Shown here one piece after another: positions 34,352-43,837 of a stretch of 64,000 bases of DNA. Each line of letters starts with the position of its first letter. Position 1 is the first letter of the stretch. Source of the stretch: Myxococcales bacterium (GTDB lineage Bacteria > Myxococcota_A > Polyangia > Polyangiales > Ga0077539); assembly GCA_013298625.1 (NCBI GenBank), contig JAAFIF010000007.1:1-64000 (forward strand). The letters run 5' to 3'. Position numbers and translations under genes: made by a program. A model generated the notes under the pieces. It saw nothing but the letters and a program-made list of their open reading frames with translations, ran no database searches and was not told where the DNA came from.

Positions 34352-36298
34352 ATGCTGACCACCCCGCGGCCCACCATGTCAATCGCCACCCGAATTTACC
34401 TTTGTTCAGTAACCGTACTCACCACCACGGGAATTTCCGCCTGCGGCACCGCCGTTGCGCCACAAGACGCGGGGGCGGACATTTCTCCGTCGATTCCCGA
34501 CGCCGCGGCTCCCCTCGACGCAGCCGCGGATGGCAACTCCGCGTCGGACTCCGGAGAATTGCGTGACAGCAGCGTCGACGCCCGCGTGTGCGACGGCGGC
34601 GCCCCCGCCGCGTGCGGCCCTCAATGCGCGGTATGCGCAGCCCCCGCGTACGCCACGGCGGTCTGCGAAATGGGCGCGTGCGGGTTTCGTTGCAACGACG
34701 GCTTCGCCCGCGAGGGAGCCGAGTGCGTCCCCCTCGCCCCGGCGCTGCTGAGCCCGCTCTCGTCCTGGACCACCAACGAGAACAACCCCGAGTTTCGCAC
34801 GTCGACCAGCGAGGCCTTCGTCGAATACCGCAACGAGGTCTGCCGCGACCGCGCGTGCACCCAGCGCGTCGCCCAATGGACCGCCACCACCGGCGCCTCG
34901 CGCTGCCCGTCGCCCATCACCCCCGGGATCATCGCGTACTGGCGCAGCACCGGCGTCATGCGCGACGGCCGCTCCAAGGCCAGCGCGATCGTCCCGTTTC
35001 GCACCACGCGCAGAGCCACACGCGGCTACGACACGCCCTTCTTCGACTTCGACGGTGACGGGCTCTCGGACGCGCTCGCGAATCAGCGCTCTCCGCGGGC
35101 TCTGTCGGGCCCTTCTGTTGTGTTCGGCGCCGTCACCACGCCGAGCGAGACGGTGCCGTTGCCAGCCCTTCCTCTGCCGCCCCCCAGAGAGAGCTGGATG
35201 CTGCAGGTCGATGCGGCGCAGACCATCGGCGATTTCGATGGCGACGGGTTCAGTGACGCGGTGACCGTCGTCGGACATCCGCAGTTGCACTTCGGCGGAG
35301 CAAACCGTAGCCGGCCGGAGGTCACGACCGGGGACTTCATGCTCAACATCGATCCGTGGGTACAACACGAAGGCGTCGCGCGATCGATCGCGCCGCTCGG
35401 CGACATCAATGACGATGGCCGCTCGGACTTCGTCACTGTCTCGTGGAACGGCGGCGACAGAGCGATGGAGTACGACCTCTTCTTCGGTCGTTCGGATCGA
35501 CGCGTGGTGCGCGTCCTCACCACACGAGGCATCAACGCACTGCAGATCGTGCCGGGCCCCAATTGCCAGCGACCTGGACTTCGCGAGCGAATTCTGTACG
35601 CCGTGGGGACTCTTACCGTCGACTCGACGACTCGCTTCGCACTGGCCTTGCGAGTGAGTCGCTACGCGGTCTCGCCGGTGCACGGTGATGCTGTCGTCCC
35701 GTTCGCAGAGGCAGCGATCGAGGACGTTGGCGACATCGACGGAGATGGTCGCAACGAGGCCGTCGTACGCTCGATGGGCAACGCCAATCAATTCATGCTG
35801 CTAAACATGGACGCCGCCTGCCAACACCTCCAAGTGAGAGCAGTCAACTCGACGTCCGACGTGGCCGCGGTCGGTCGTACGACAGACATCGACGGCGATG
35901 GCACGCACGAGCTGATCGTGGCGAGAAGAGCCACCCAAAGTTCGCGCGAGTTTCTCTCTGCGTTCCGAGGAGGGCCAAACGTGCTGATGGATCGCATCGG
36001 CACGTGGTCGTTTCCCCTGACGTACGACTACCGCGCAGACTTCGAGCACATGTTCAATTTCGCGACGTACACGTTTGGCTCGACAGGCGACATGAACGGC
36101 GACGGGCTCGACGATTTCATCGTGGGTTCGCCCGCGCAATCACTCGGAGCGCTCTACTTCGTCGGCAGCGATCTTTCTCGGTGGCCGACAGCGAGCGAAA
36201 TCATGCTGCCGTTCCCCGCATGGAGGATCGCCTCCCGCGCTGCGCCCGGTCGCCGCGCGCGCGCGCCGCGCTTCACCGACCGCTGCCCCGCGCGCTGA
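34352..36298 (+). CDS. FG-GAP/VCBS-type repeat lipoprotein
   Basis: A 648-residue surface lipoprotein. The signal ends in TTTGISAC; an Asp/Ala linker and a Cys-rich EGF-like segment (CGPQCAVCAAPAYATAVCEM) follow. Then come five or six calcium-binding blade motifs, such as FFDFDGDGLSDALA, GDFDGDGFSDAVTV, GDINDDGRSDFVTV, GDIDGDGRNEAVVR, TDIDGDGTHELIVA and GDMNGDGLDDFIVG. This makes an integrin-like beta-propeller. ATG 34376 is an alternative start that leaves a shorter signal peptide. Binding or adhesion is inferred. The last 25 residues are Arg/Ala-rich and may be a frame run-on. Confidence 0.85.
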   Translation: MLTTPRPTMSIATRIYLCSVTVLTTTGISACGTAVAPQDAGADISPSIPDAAAPLDAAADGNSASDSGELRDSSVDARVCDGGAPAACGPQCAVCAAPAYATAVCEMGACGFRCNDGFAREGAECVPLAPALLSPLSSWTTNENNPEFRTSTSEAFVEYRNEVCRDRACTQRVAQWTATTGASRCPSPITPGIIAYWRSTGVMRDGRSKASAIVPFRTTRRATRGYDTPFFDFDGDGLSDALANQRSPRALSGPSVVFGAVTTPSETVPLPALPLPPPRESWMLQVDAAQTIGDFDGDGFSDAVTVVGHPQLHFGGANRSRPEVTTGDFMLNIDPWVQHEGVARSIAPLGDINDDGRSDFVTVSWNGGDRAMEYDLFFGRSDRRVVRVLTTRGINALQIVPGPNCQRPGLRERILYAVGTLTVDSTTRFALALRVSRYAVSPVHGDAVVPFAEAAIEDVGDIDGDGRNEAVVRSMGNANQFMLLNMDAACQHLQVRAVNSTSDVAAVGRTTDIDGDGTHELIVARRATQSSREFLSAFRGGPNVLMDRIGTWSFPLTYDYRADFEHMFNFATYTFGSTGDMNGDGLDDFIVGSPAQSLGALYFVGSDLSRWPTASEIMLPFPAWRIASRAAPGRRARAPRFTDRCPAR

Positions 36299-36314
36299 CC
36301 CGCTCGCGCGCTCG

Positions 36315-36989
36315 TCACCCTCTCGCCAGCCGCCCCACCAACGCGCGCAGCTCGCGCTCGATCACCGCGGGGCCGTGCTCGCGCAGCGCGGACTCGGGGT
36401 ACGAGTGCGCAACCGCCCACACGGGTAGCCCTGCGGCGCGCGCCGAGTCGATTCCGGCCAGCGAGTCCTCGATCACGACGATGTCCTCGCGGCGCACCGT
36501 GGAATGCCCCGCGCGCAGCCAGCCCAACGCGAGCAGGTAGCCCTCGGGGTCCGGCTTGCAACGCAGGACGTCCTCTGCGGCCACGATGTGCGCAACCGAT
36601 GCGCGCACGTCGAGCGCCGCGAGCCCCAGCTCGATCTCGGCCCGAAGCGCGCCCGAGACCACCACCACGGGTCCCGCGGTCGCCGCCGCGCGAACAGCGT
36701 CCGCCGCGCCGTCGAACAGCCGGAGCTCCGCGCGCGCGCGACGCTCGTACATCACGGCCTTCTCCGCGATCAGCGCGGTGATCAGCGCGTCGTTGGTGAG
36801 CACACCAGCGTCCGAGAGCATCGCGGTGAACGCTCCCCGGTCGTCGAAGCCCAGGTAGCGCTCGTTGTACAGGGCCTCGGTCACCGCCGCGTGGCCGCGC
36901 GCCACGAGCACGTCGTTGAAGCACTGCTGGTGCAAATGCTCGTCGTCCACGAGCACGCCGTTGAAATCGAAGAACGTCGCGAAGGACAC
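36315..36989 (-). CDS. HAD-superfamily hydrolase-like protein (beta-phosphoglucomutase type) with Asn at the second catalytic position
   Basis: A 224-residue protein with HAD motif I as FFDFNGVLVDDE, motif II VVVVSGAL, the motif III Lys in RCKPDPEGY, and motif IV VVIEDSLAGIDSA. The first Asp (nucleophile) is present, but the second, which normally acts as acid/base, is Asn (D-F-N). That form occurs in a branch of the family and may change activity. Start is GTG at 36989. The substrate is unknown. Confidence 0.88.
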   Translation of the reverse strand: MSFATFFDFNGVLVDDEHLHQQCFNDVLVARGHAAVTEALYNERYLGFDDRGAFTAMLSDAGVLTNDALITALIAEKAVMYERRARAELRLFDGAADAVRAAATAGPVVVVSGALRAEIELGLAALDVRASVAHIVAAEDVLRCKPDPEGYLLALGWLRAGHSTVRREDIVVIEDSLAGIDSARAAGLPVWAVAHSYPESALREHGPAVIERELRALVGRLARG

Positions 36990-37089
36990 ACACCGGACGC
37001 TACACCGGTCCCGACGCTGTCAACATTCGCAGGTGAGGCGCGACGGACGTTGACGGTGGGATTTCATCGCTTCTACGCTCGCCGCTGCA

Positions 37090-39759
37090 ATGGCAGCACC
37101 GCACGTTCTCGTGATCGACAACGACCAACCCTTCGCAGAAGAGCTTCAAGCCGCCTTCGGTGAGCTCGGATGCACGGTCGCCATCGTCGAGGACGGACAG
37201 CTCGGCCTCGACGAGGCCCAGGTGCGACGGCCCGACCTCATCGTGCTCGCCATCGAGCTGCGCGGGATGAACGGGTTCGCCGTCTGCAACAAGCTCAAGA
37301 AGCACCCGGATTTGCAGCACGTTCCGCTGGTGATCGTGTCGAGCGGCTCGCCGCAAGAGACCTTCGATCAGCACTCGAAGCTGCGGTTGCACGCGCAAGA
37401 GTACGTGCACAAGCCCATCACCGCGGACGACCTCGTCGCGCGCGCTCGACGCCACGTGGCCCTGCCCGACGCGCTCGACGCCGACATGGACTCCATCGTC
37501 CTCGACGACGACCTCTCGTTCGAAGAAGAGTCCACCGTGGTCACCAAGATCACGCCCGACATCGTCGCGGGGCTCGCGCCACAACCGCCTGCGATTCGCC
37601 CGCCCGCCGCGCGTCCGCCCGTTGCCCCTGCGGCGCCTGCAGCGCCAAGCCCGAGCGCAGCGGCCACGGCCGCGATGAACGCGCAGCGCGACGCGGTCTT
37701 CGACGACCTCGACTCGCTCGCAGACGCCGCGTTCGACAACATCATCTTGAACGACGGCGACAAGCCCCACGTCGATGCGTCGAAGCTGCCCGCTGCTGTG
37801 CAGCCGAGGAGCGTTCCTGCGCCCGCTCAGCCGACGGACTTCGACGGGCCCGAGCCGCAAACTGCGGTGATTCCTGCGGCGGAGCTCGAGCAAGCCGTCG
37901 CCGTCGCCAGCGCCGATCGCACTGCGCCCGTCGCTGCGATCGCCGAGCCCCAGACGCTCGACAGCCTCTCGCTCGACCTCGACGTGGCAGAGCCCGCACC
38001 GCCCGCGCCCGCAGCGCCTGCGGCCGTGGTTGCAGCGCCTGCTCACGTCGAGCCGCCCGCGACGCCCAAGGCAGCGAGCATCGCTCCGCCACCCGCGGCG
38101 CGCGCAGCGTCGATTCCGCCTTCGCTTCCGACGGCGGCCACAGCTGAGCTCAACGCCAAGATCACGGCCCTCGAAGCGCAGCTCGAAGCCGCGAATCACC
38201 GCGCCCACGAGAGCGAGCAGAAGGCCGCCGCCGCGCAGCAGGCACGCGAGCAAGCCGAGCGCGCGCAGAAGAGCGCCGAGAGCGCGCAGAAGAGCGCTGA
38301 AGCAGCGAAGACCGCCGCCCTCGCCTCCGCGGCCACGCACGGAGCGTCGACGAGCGCCGCCGAGAGCGCGCTGCGCGCAGACCTCGACAAGAGCCGCGCT
38401 TCGACGCGCGAAGCCGAGGCCGAACGAGATCGCCTCGACGCCGAGCTGAAGAAGCTCCGCAGCGAACAAGAAGACGTCGCCGCCCTCCGTCGCGAGCTCG
38501 AAGAAGCCCGCACCCGCGCCGCAAAGGCAGGCGGAACGTCCACGCGAGAGTTCCTCGAGCTCCGCGAGACGATGAACAAGAAGGACAAAGAGATCCTTCG
38601 CCTCAAAGACGAGGTCAACGCCAAGGAGCGCGCCGTCCTCGACGCCCGCGACAAGGCATCGAGCCTCGAGCACGAGAAGGCCGACCTCGACGAGAAGCTC
38701 CTCTCGCGCGAGCGCTCGCTCGCGGACGTCGAAGACCAGCTCGCCCCGCTGCAAGCCGAGCTCGCCGCGCTCAAAGAGCAGAGCGCCAAGGACAAGCAGT
38801 CCGCCGCCGAGGCGCTCTCGGCCTCGCAAAAAGCCTCGCAAGACACCGTCGCCAAGCGCGACGAAGCGCACAGCAAGGCCCTCGCAGAGCGAGACAGCGC
38901 CCACGCCGCCGCGCTCGCCGCGCTGCGCGCCGAGCTCGAGACCGCAGCGAGCTCCGCGCGCGACGCGCTGACCGCCGAGCACACGTCGAAGATCTCCGCC
39001 CTCGAAGCCGCGAAGAGCGAAGCCGCAGAGAAAGCGCGGCAAGAGCTCGCAGCGAAAGAAGCGGCGCACAAAGAGCAGAGCGACAAGAGCGCCGCCGAGC
39101 ACACTTCGAAGCTCGCCGCCCTCGAAGCCGCGCACGCCGCCGCCGTCGCCGTCGCTTCGACCGCCGCGGCCGAGCACAAGAGCGAGCTCGAACGAAAGCA
39201 CCGCGACGCGCTCGAGCAGCTCGAGTCCAAGCACTCGGCCGAGGTCCTGCGCATCACCGCCGAGCTCGAGCAGGCCAACTCTGACCTCTCGAAGACGCTC
39301 GAAGCCGAGAAGAAGACCGCGGCAGAGAAGCTCGAAGCTGCTGAGAAAGCTGCGGCAGAGAAGCTCGAGGCCGCAGAGAAGGCCGCCAGCGAAGCCGCGT
39401 CGCGCGCAGAAGCCGCCGCGAAAGAGGCAGCCGCGCGCGCCGAAGCCGCTGAGAAAGAGGCAGCCGACAAGCTCGCCGCGCTCGAAGCGAAGCTGTCCGA
39501 AGCGACCGCGAAGATCGCCGAGCTCGAGGCGAAGGGCGCAGAGAGCGCGAGCAAGGCCGCGGCGCTCGACGCGCAAATCGCAGCGATTTCGCAGGAGAAG
39601 AGCGACCTCGGCGCCAAGGTCGACCGCGCCGAAGGCCGCGTTCGTCGCGAGGCAGAGCGCGCCGAGAAGCTGCGCAAGGCGCTCGAAGGCGCGGTGGCTT
39701 TGCTCAGCGCAGACGACAGCGACGCGCCCGCGGCCACGGCCAACGCGAACGCCGAGTAG
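37090..39759 (+). CDS. FrzS-like pseudo-receiver coiled-coil protein
   Basis: An 889-residue protein. Residues 1-125 form a CheY-like receiver (HVLVIDNDQPF ... EYVHKPITADDLV). The phosphoacceptor Asp is replaced by Ala54 (PDLIVLAIELRGMNGF), exactly as in Myxococcus FrzS, whose receiver works without phosphorylation. A Pro/Ala linker to about residue 350 is followed by a coiled coil of about 500 residues made of EKLEAAEKAA-type heptads. FrzS is a polarity protein for type IV pilus motility that moves between cell poles, so a similar role is plausible given the pilin genes at the left end. Identity as the true orthologue is not proven. Confidence 0.88.
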   Translation: MAAPHVLVIDNDQPFAEELQAAFGELGCTVAIVEDGQLGLDEAQVRRPDLIVLAIELRGMNGFAVCNKLKKHPDLQHVPLVIVSSGSPQETFDQHSKLRLHAQEYVHKPITADDLVARARRHVALPDALDADMDSIVLDDDLSFEEESTVVTKITPDIVAGLAPQPPAIRPPAARPPVAPAAPAAPSPSAAATAAMNAQRDAVFDDLDSLADAAFDNIILNDGDKPHVDASKLPAAVQPRSVPAPAQPTDFDGPEPQTAVIPAAELEQAVAVASADRTAPVAAIAEPQTLDSLSLDLDVAEPAPPAPAAPAAVVAAPAHVEPPATPKAASIAPPPAARAASIPPSLPTAATAELNAKITALEAQLEAANHRAHESEQKAAAAQQAREQAERAQKSAESAQKSAEAAKTAALASAATHGASTSAAESALRADLDKSRASTREAEAERDRLDAELKKLRSEQEDVAALRRELEEARTRAAKAGGTSTREFLELRETMNKKDKEILRLKDEVNAKERAVLDARDKASSLEHEKADLDEKLLSRERSLADVEDQLAPLQAELAALKEQSAKDKQSAAEALSASQKASQDTVAKRDEAHSKALAERDSAHAAALAALRAELETAASSARDALTAEHTSKISALEAAKSEAAEKARQELAAKEAAHKEQSDKSAAEHTSKLAALEAAHAAAVAVASTAAAEHKSELERKHRDALEQLESKHSAEVLRITAELEQANSDLSKTLEAEKKTAAEKLEAAEKAAAEKLEAAEKAASEAASRAEAAAKEAAARAEAAEKEAADKLAALEAKLSEATAKIAELEAKGAESASKAAALDAQIAAISQEKSDLGAKVDRAEGRVRREAERAEKLRKALEGAVALLSADDSDAPAATANANAE

Positions 39760-41409
39760 TCATCGGTCTCGAACCTGGGGGCTCGCGGGGGGAAGCAGCG
39801 CCATCCGCGCGCGGACATCGGTCTCGACGCGCTCGAGCGCGCGCGAGCGCGAGGGCCACGGGCAGCGCATGAAGGCGTCGTAGTAGCGGCGCGCGCAGCG
39901 GTTGTCGCCGCGCAGACGGGCGATGTCGCCGAGCACGACGAGCGCGCGTGCGCAGTCGCGCTTGTGCTCGCGGAGGCAACGGATGGCGTAGGTGCTCGCG
40001 TCGTCGGTGGCGCCGCGGCCGACGGCGACCATCGAGCGGAGGAGGTCCGTGGTTCCGAGCGGCGTGTGCGAGTCTTCTTCGAGGCGCTCGAGCTGCCGCG
40101 CGGCGTCGGCGGGGGCGTTGGATGCGAGGTAGGCGAGGACCATTCCGGCGCGGGTGCGGGCGGTGGGGTCGCGGCGAAGCGCGGCGCGCATCGCGGCGAG
40201 CGCGTCCGCGGTGCGGCCCTGGACCGTGCGAATCGCGGCGAGCGCTTCGAGCACGACGGGAGCGGTGTCCGACTCGCGCACGGCGTCGCGCATGAACTGC
40301 TCGGCGCGCTCGTCGTCGTGCGCTTCGAAGGCGAAGCTCGCGCGCGCGAGGGACACGAAGAACGCTCCTTCGGCGACCTGCCCGCGCTCGATTCTACGCG
40401 TGGTCCAGTCGAGCATCCGCTGCGCTTCGTCGCGCCGACCGAGGGCCCACAGCTGCCTCGCCTCGTTGACGGCGAAGAGCGGAACGCACGGGTCCAGCAC
40501 CCTCGCCGCACGAAACTCATCGAGCGCGGCTTCGGTGCGCCCCGCGCGCGCGAGCGCGAGCCCGTGGTTGTGACGGATCTCTGGGCTCGCGGGGGCGAGC
40601 CGCGCCGCCGCGCTCAGCCACGAGAGAGAGCGGACGTCCGTCGCGACGCCGAGCATTCCCACGACGCGCGCGGCCATGACGCGAGGGCGCAGGCTCGTGT
40701 GGTAGACGCCAGGGTGCGCTTCGCACCGCGAAGCGTGCACAGGGGGACGGCCGCCGAGCGTAGTGTCGATGTCGAACGACGGCCCCTGACGGCCCACGTA
40801 GCGCGCGTACAAGTGCTGCCTCGAAGCTACGCCCACCATGGCGATTCCCAAGCGCTTCGCGATCGACAGGTACAGGTACGTCAGCCCTTCGCAGTACCCC
40901 GTGCGGGTGTCCAAGATGCGATGAATCAGGTCACGATCGATCTTGTTGTAGAGCCCCGACGGGTCGAACTCCGCGGCGTACCCCTCTTCGACGAAGAGGT
41001 ACTGGTTGAGGTGCGCGATCTTGCAACGATCGTCGCATCCTCTGTGAAATCGCTGACGAACCGTGTCCGCCATATAGTGCACCCGCAAGAGCTGGCGCTG
41101 CACGTCCACGGTGCGATCCCTCGCGCGGGCCACGCGCAGGTTGAGCTCCGCGAGGTCGATGTCGGCTTCGGGCCCCTGCAGGATCTGCTCGATCGCGGGC
41201 CACTCGGAGGACAGGACCAGCGCCGGGGGCTCTGGTGCTTCGGGGCACACGGGCTCTGGCGAGCACAGCGCCGGCGGCTCGTCGGACACCGCCAGGCCCG
41301 CGGGCGCTGCGGCTGCGGCGCGGCACGAGGTGAGCCCGACCATCGACGCGAGCGCGAGCCCGAGGCGGGCTGAGCGAAGCGCGGTCGCGGCGCGAGGGTG
41401 GGCAAACAT
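39760..41409 (-). CDS. lipoprotein with transglutaminase-like domain and TPR repeats
   Basis: A 549-residue protein with lipobox (LALASMVGLTSC, Cys29). The papain/transglutaminase triad candidates are C172 (TGYCEGLTYL), H198 (SRQHLYARY) and D212 or D214 (SFDIDTTLGG), similar to SirB1-type proteins. From about residue 260 there are TPR-like helices (NHGLALARAGRTEAALDEFR, LRRDPTARTRAGMVLAYLAS). The start at 41409 is chosen because it creates the lipoprotein signal. It faces away from the GAF gene at 41510. A periplasmic peptidase or scaffold role is likely; the substrate is unknown. Confidence 0.82.
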   Translation of the reverse strand: MFAHPRAATALRSARLGLALASMVGLTSCRAAAAAPAGLAVSDEPPALCSPEPVCPEAPEPPALVLSSEWPAIEQILQGPEADIDLAELNLRVARARDRTVDVQRQLLRVHYMADTVRQRFHRGCDDRCKIAHLNQYLFVEEGYAAEFDPSGLYNKIDRDLIHRILDTRTGYCEGLTYLYLSIAKRLGIAMVGVASRQHLYARYVGRQGPSFDIDTTLGGRPPVHASRCEAHPGVYHTSLRPRVMAARVVGMLGVATDVRSLSWLSAAARLAPASPEIRHNHGLALARAGRTEAALDEFRAARVLDPCVPLFAVNEARQLWALGRRDEAQRMLDWTTRRIERGQVAEGAFFVSLARASFAFEAHDDERAEQFMRDAVRESDTAPVVLEALAAIRTVQGRTADALAAMRAALRRDPTARTRAGMVLAYLASNAPADAARQLERLEEDSHTPLGTTDLLRSMVAVGRGATDDASTYAIRCLREHKRDCARALVVLGDIARLRGDNRCARRYYDAFMRCPWPSRSRALERVETDVRARMALLPPASPQVRDR

Positions 41410-41509
41410 CGGCGCGGTCGGTGTCAGACAAGCAGCGCGAGAGAAAGTTTCAACCGACGGTGCGATGCACACGAGATGGTAGCGTCGCGGACGGCGACGG
41501 CAGAAGAGC

Positions 41510-42181
41510 ATGAATTCACGGGACGGCGCAGAGAGAGCGCTCGAGACGATCTTGAGCATCGGCGCGCAGAGCACCGAGGCGTCGGTGCTGCGGGTGTTGG
41601 TCGAGCTCGGCGTGCAGGCGATCGACGCCGACGAGGGCTCGCTGCTGGTGCTCGACCCGAGCGCAAACGAGCTGGTGTTCTCGATGGTGGTCGGGGTCGG
41701 GACAGAAGACTCGGCGCTGCTCGGCAAGCGCGTTCCCGTTGGAAAAGGGCTGACAGGATTGGCCGCGGTCACGCGCGAGGTGCAGATCGGCGCGCCGACG
41801 TACGTCGTCGGACAAGAGTCCAAAGGCGGCGCGGGCCCGCAAGCGGTGATCGCCGCGCCGATGCTCGTCCGCGACGAGTGCGTCGGGGTGATCACCGCCG
41901 TGTCGTTCAAGCAAGGACGGCGTTTTCAGAGCCGGGATGCAGCGCTGTACGCGCGGCTCGCCACGGTCGCCGCCGTGCTCGTACAGCAGCGCAAGGCGCT
42001 CGACGCCTCGGCAGGCGCGCGCGACGCAGGGAGGCAAGACGCAGCGCACGCCACGCACGAGCGTCGCATCGCCCGCAGCGTCCTTCGCATCTCTCGCGCG
42101 GCGCCGGACGCGCTCGCCCACGTCGCGGACGTCCTGCGTTCGATCGAGTCCATCGCCTGTCCCGAGGACGACGGAGAGTGA
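41510..42181 (+). CDS. GAF-domain sensor protein
   Basis: A 223-residue soluble protein. Residues 10-165 form a single GAF domain (VLRVLVELGVQAIDADEGSL, GLTGLAAVTREVQIG, IAAPMLVRDECVGVITAVSF). The basic C-terminal 55 residues are helical. No output domain is attached, so it probably signals through a partner. Its stop overlaps the start of the S8 protease gene by four bases (GTGA), and that gene in turn overlaps a third, so the three products are made together. Confidence 0.88.
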   Translation: MNSRDGAERALETILSIGAQSTEASVLRVLVELGVQAIDADEGSLLVLDPSANELVFSMVVGVGTEDSALLGKRVPVGKGLTGLAAVTREVQIGAPTYVVGQESKGGAGPQAVIAAPMLVRDECVGVITAVSFKQGRRFQSRDAALYARLATVAAVLVQQRKALDASAGARDAGRQDAAHATHERRIARSVLRISRAAPDALAHVADVLRSIESIACPEDDGE

Positions 42182-43002
42182 CGGTGCTGCCCCTCGCCGA
42201 AGCGCTCGCGACCGAACCCGAGGCGCTCGCGCAGCGCTCGCTCGCGCCGGTGACGATCGCAGTGCTCGACTCGGGCGTAGACGCGACGCACCCCGACCTC
42301 GCGGGCCGCGTCATCGACGCCGTACGCATCGAGCTCGTCGACGGAAAGCCCGCCGTCGTCCAAGGCTCTCCCACGGCCAACAACGACGCCTACGGCCACG
42401 GCACCGCGGTCGCGTCCATCGCGTGCAAAGTGAGCCCCAACGCGCGCATCGTGGATGTGAAGGTGCTCGGCGAAGGACGGCTCGGGACGGGCGCCGCGCT
42501 CATCGCGGGCCTGCGCTACGCGGTGCAGCAGCGCATCCCCGTGGTCAACATGTCCCTCGCGGCGAGCGCTGAATTCGCTGCGCGTTTGCACGCGCTCTGC
42601 GAGCAAGCGTACCGACAAGGGCAGGTCATCGTGGCCGCGACGCGCAACATGCCGCTGGCGGATCACGGGTTTCCCGCAGAGCTGTCGAGCGTCGTCAGCG
42701 TCGATCAAGGAAAGCTCGAGTCGCTCTACCGTCTCTACTATCGCCGCGCCCACCCGATCGAATACGTGGCGCACGGCGAAGAGGTCCCCGTGGCCGCAGC
42801 CGGCGGTGGGTACACCACCAAGACCGGGACGTCCTTCGCGACGCCGGCGGTCAGCGGGCTGTGCGCGCTGTGGCTCGGGGCGTTCTCCGACCTGCGGCCG
42901 TTCGAAGTGAAGGCGCTGCTCAAGGCGTTTTCGACGGAGTCGAGCGCGCACAACGAGGGTGCATCCACCGGCGCAACGAGCGATAGTCGCGCTGTTCGAT
43001 GA
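42178..43002 (+). CDS. cytosolic S8 (subtilisin-like) serine protease
   Basis: A 274-residue protein with a complete subtilisin catalytic set: D31 (AVLDSGVDATHPDLAG), H74 (NNDAYGHGTAVASI), oxyanion Asn157 (VIVAATRNM) and S219 (TGTSFATPAVSG). There is no signal peptide or propeptide, so it should act inside the cell. The GTG start at 42178 overlaps the GAF stop, and its stop overlaps the next start (ATGA). The longer open frame upstream reads through the GAF gene and is not used. Regulated cleavage of a partner from the same operon is a reasonable idea. Confidence 0.87.
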   Translation: MTVLPLAEALATEPEALAQRSLAPVTIAVLDSGVDATHPDLAGRVIDAVRIELVDGKPAVVQGSPTANNDAYGHGTAVASIACKVSPNARIVDVKVLGEGRLGTGAALIAGLRYAVQQRIPVVNMSLAASAEFAARLHALCEQAYRQGQVIVAATRNMPLADHGFPAELSSVVSVDQGKLESLYRLYYRRAHPIEYVAHGEEVPVAAAGGGYTTKTGTSFATPAVSGLCALWLGAFSDLRPFEVKALLKAFSTESSAHNEGASTGATSDSRAVR

Positions 43003-43775
43003 CGCCGAGCGAGCTGCTACTTCACCTCGAGCCACTGGACCCGCTGCGCGAGCGCGCGGCCAGAGCGCTTGTGGCGCTGCTCGCCCAGCTCGCGCGGGGC
43101 CGGCTGATGGAGCCGACGAGCCGACAGACCTTCGAGATCCGCAGGGACACCGAGCGCGAAGAGGTCGTCTCTCGCGTCGCCCTCAAGATCCTGCAGTGCT
43201 CGCCCCTCCCCGTCGCCGGAAAGTCCGACGGAGAGTGCCGTCGCTACCTCTCGACCATGCTCGTTCGCGCGCACATCGCCGAGTTTCGCAAGCGCTCGCG
43301 CCTGGTGCTCACCGGCGACGACAAGATCGCCGCCATGCGCGGCGCCACCACCGACGAAGAGACCGCCTCTAGCGACGCCGCGGACGACTACATCGAGCGC
43401 GCCCGCGCGCTGCTCGACAGGGCCTTCGAGCGCGTCCTCGCCACCCGACAAGAGCGCTTTCGCGAGCCCGTCCAAAAGGCGTGGCAGCAGATCACCGAGC
43501 TGGTGTTTCAGCAGGTCCCGTTCAACAGCATCCTGGCGCGCGACGAAGGGGTCGACCCCGACCGCGATCGCGCCGAGTTCGTCCGCGCCCGCAACCGGGT
43601 GTTCAAGAACCACGAACGGCTGCGCATCTCTCTGCGCGAGGCCGGCGAGGCGATGACCACCGACGGAAGCCTCAAGGCCGACGAGGTCGAAGGGCTCAGA
43701 CAAGCGCTGATTCTTCTCTTTCGCTGTCAGAACAGCCCCGCCTCGCGCATCGAAGGTCAAGACGCGCAGCAGTAG
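42999..43775 (+). CDS. sigma-70-like protein of unknown class
   Basis: A 258-residue protein. Residues 50-105 resemble sigma region 2 of ECF factors (EEVVSRVALKILQCSP ... RRYLSTMLVRAHIAEFRKRSR). A helical C-terminal part could correspond to region 4 (EFVRARNRVFKNHERLRISL), but it lacks a clear helix-turn-helix. The match is by eye and modest. The first four bases overlap the protease gene. If it is a sigma factor, the GAF protein and protease would be natural controllers of it. Confidence 0.6.
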   Translation: MTPSELLLHLEPLDPLRERAARALVALLAQLARGRLMEPTSRQTFEIRRDTEREEVVSRVALKILQCSPLPVAGKSDGECRRYLSTMLVRAHIAEFRKRSRLVLTGDDKIAAMRGATTDEETASSDAADDYIERARALLDRAFERVLATRQERFREPVQKAWQQITELVFQQVPFNSILARDEGVDPDRDRAEFVRARNRVFKNHERLRISLREAGEAMTTDGSLKADEVEGLRQALILLFRCQNSPASRIEGQDAQQ

Positions 43776-43837
43776 GCAGCGCAACGACCCTCACCACTCT
43801 CCGCCTCGTCAACGGGCCCAAGGACAGTAGGACCCCC

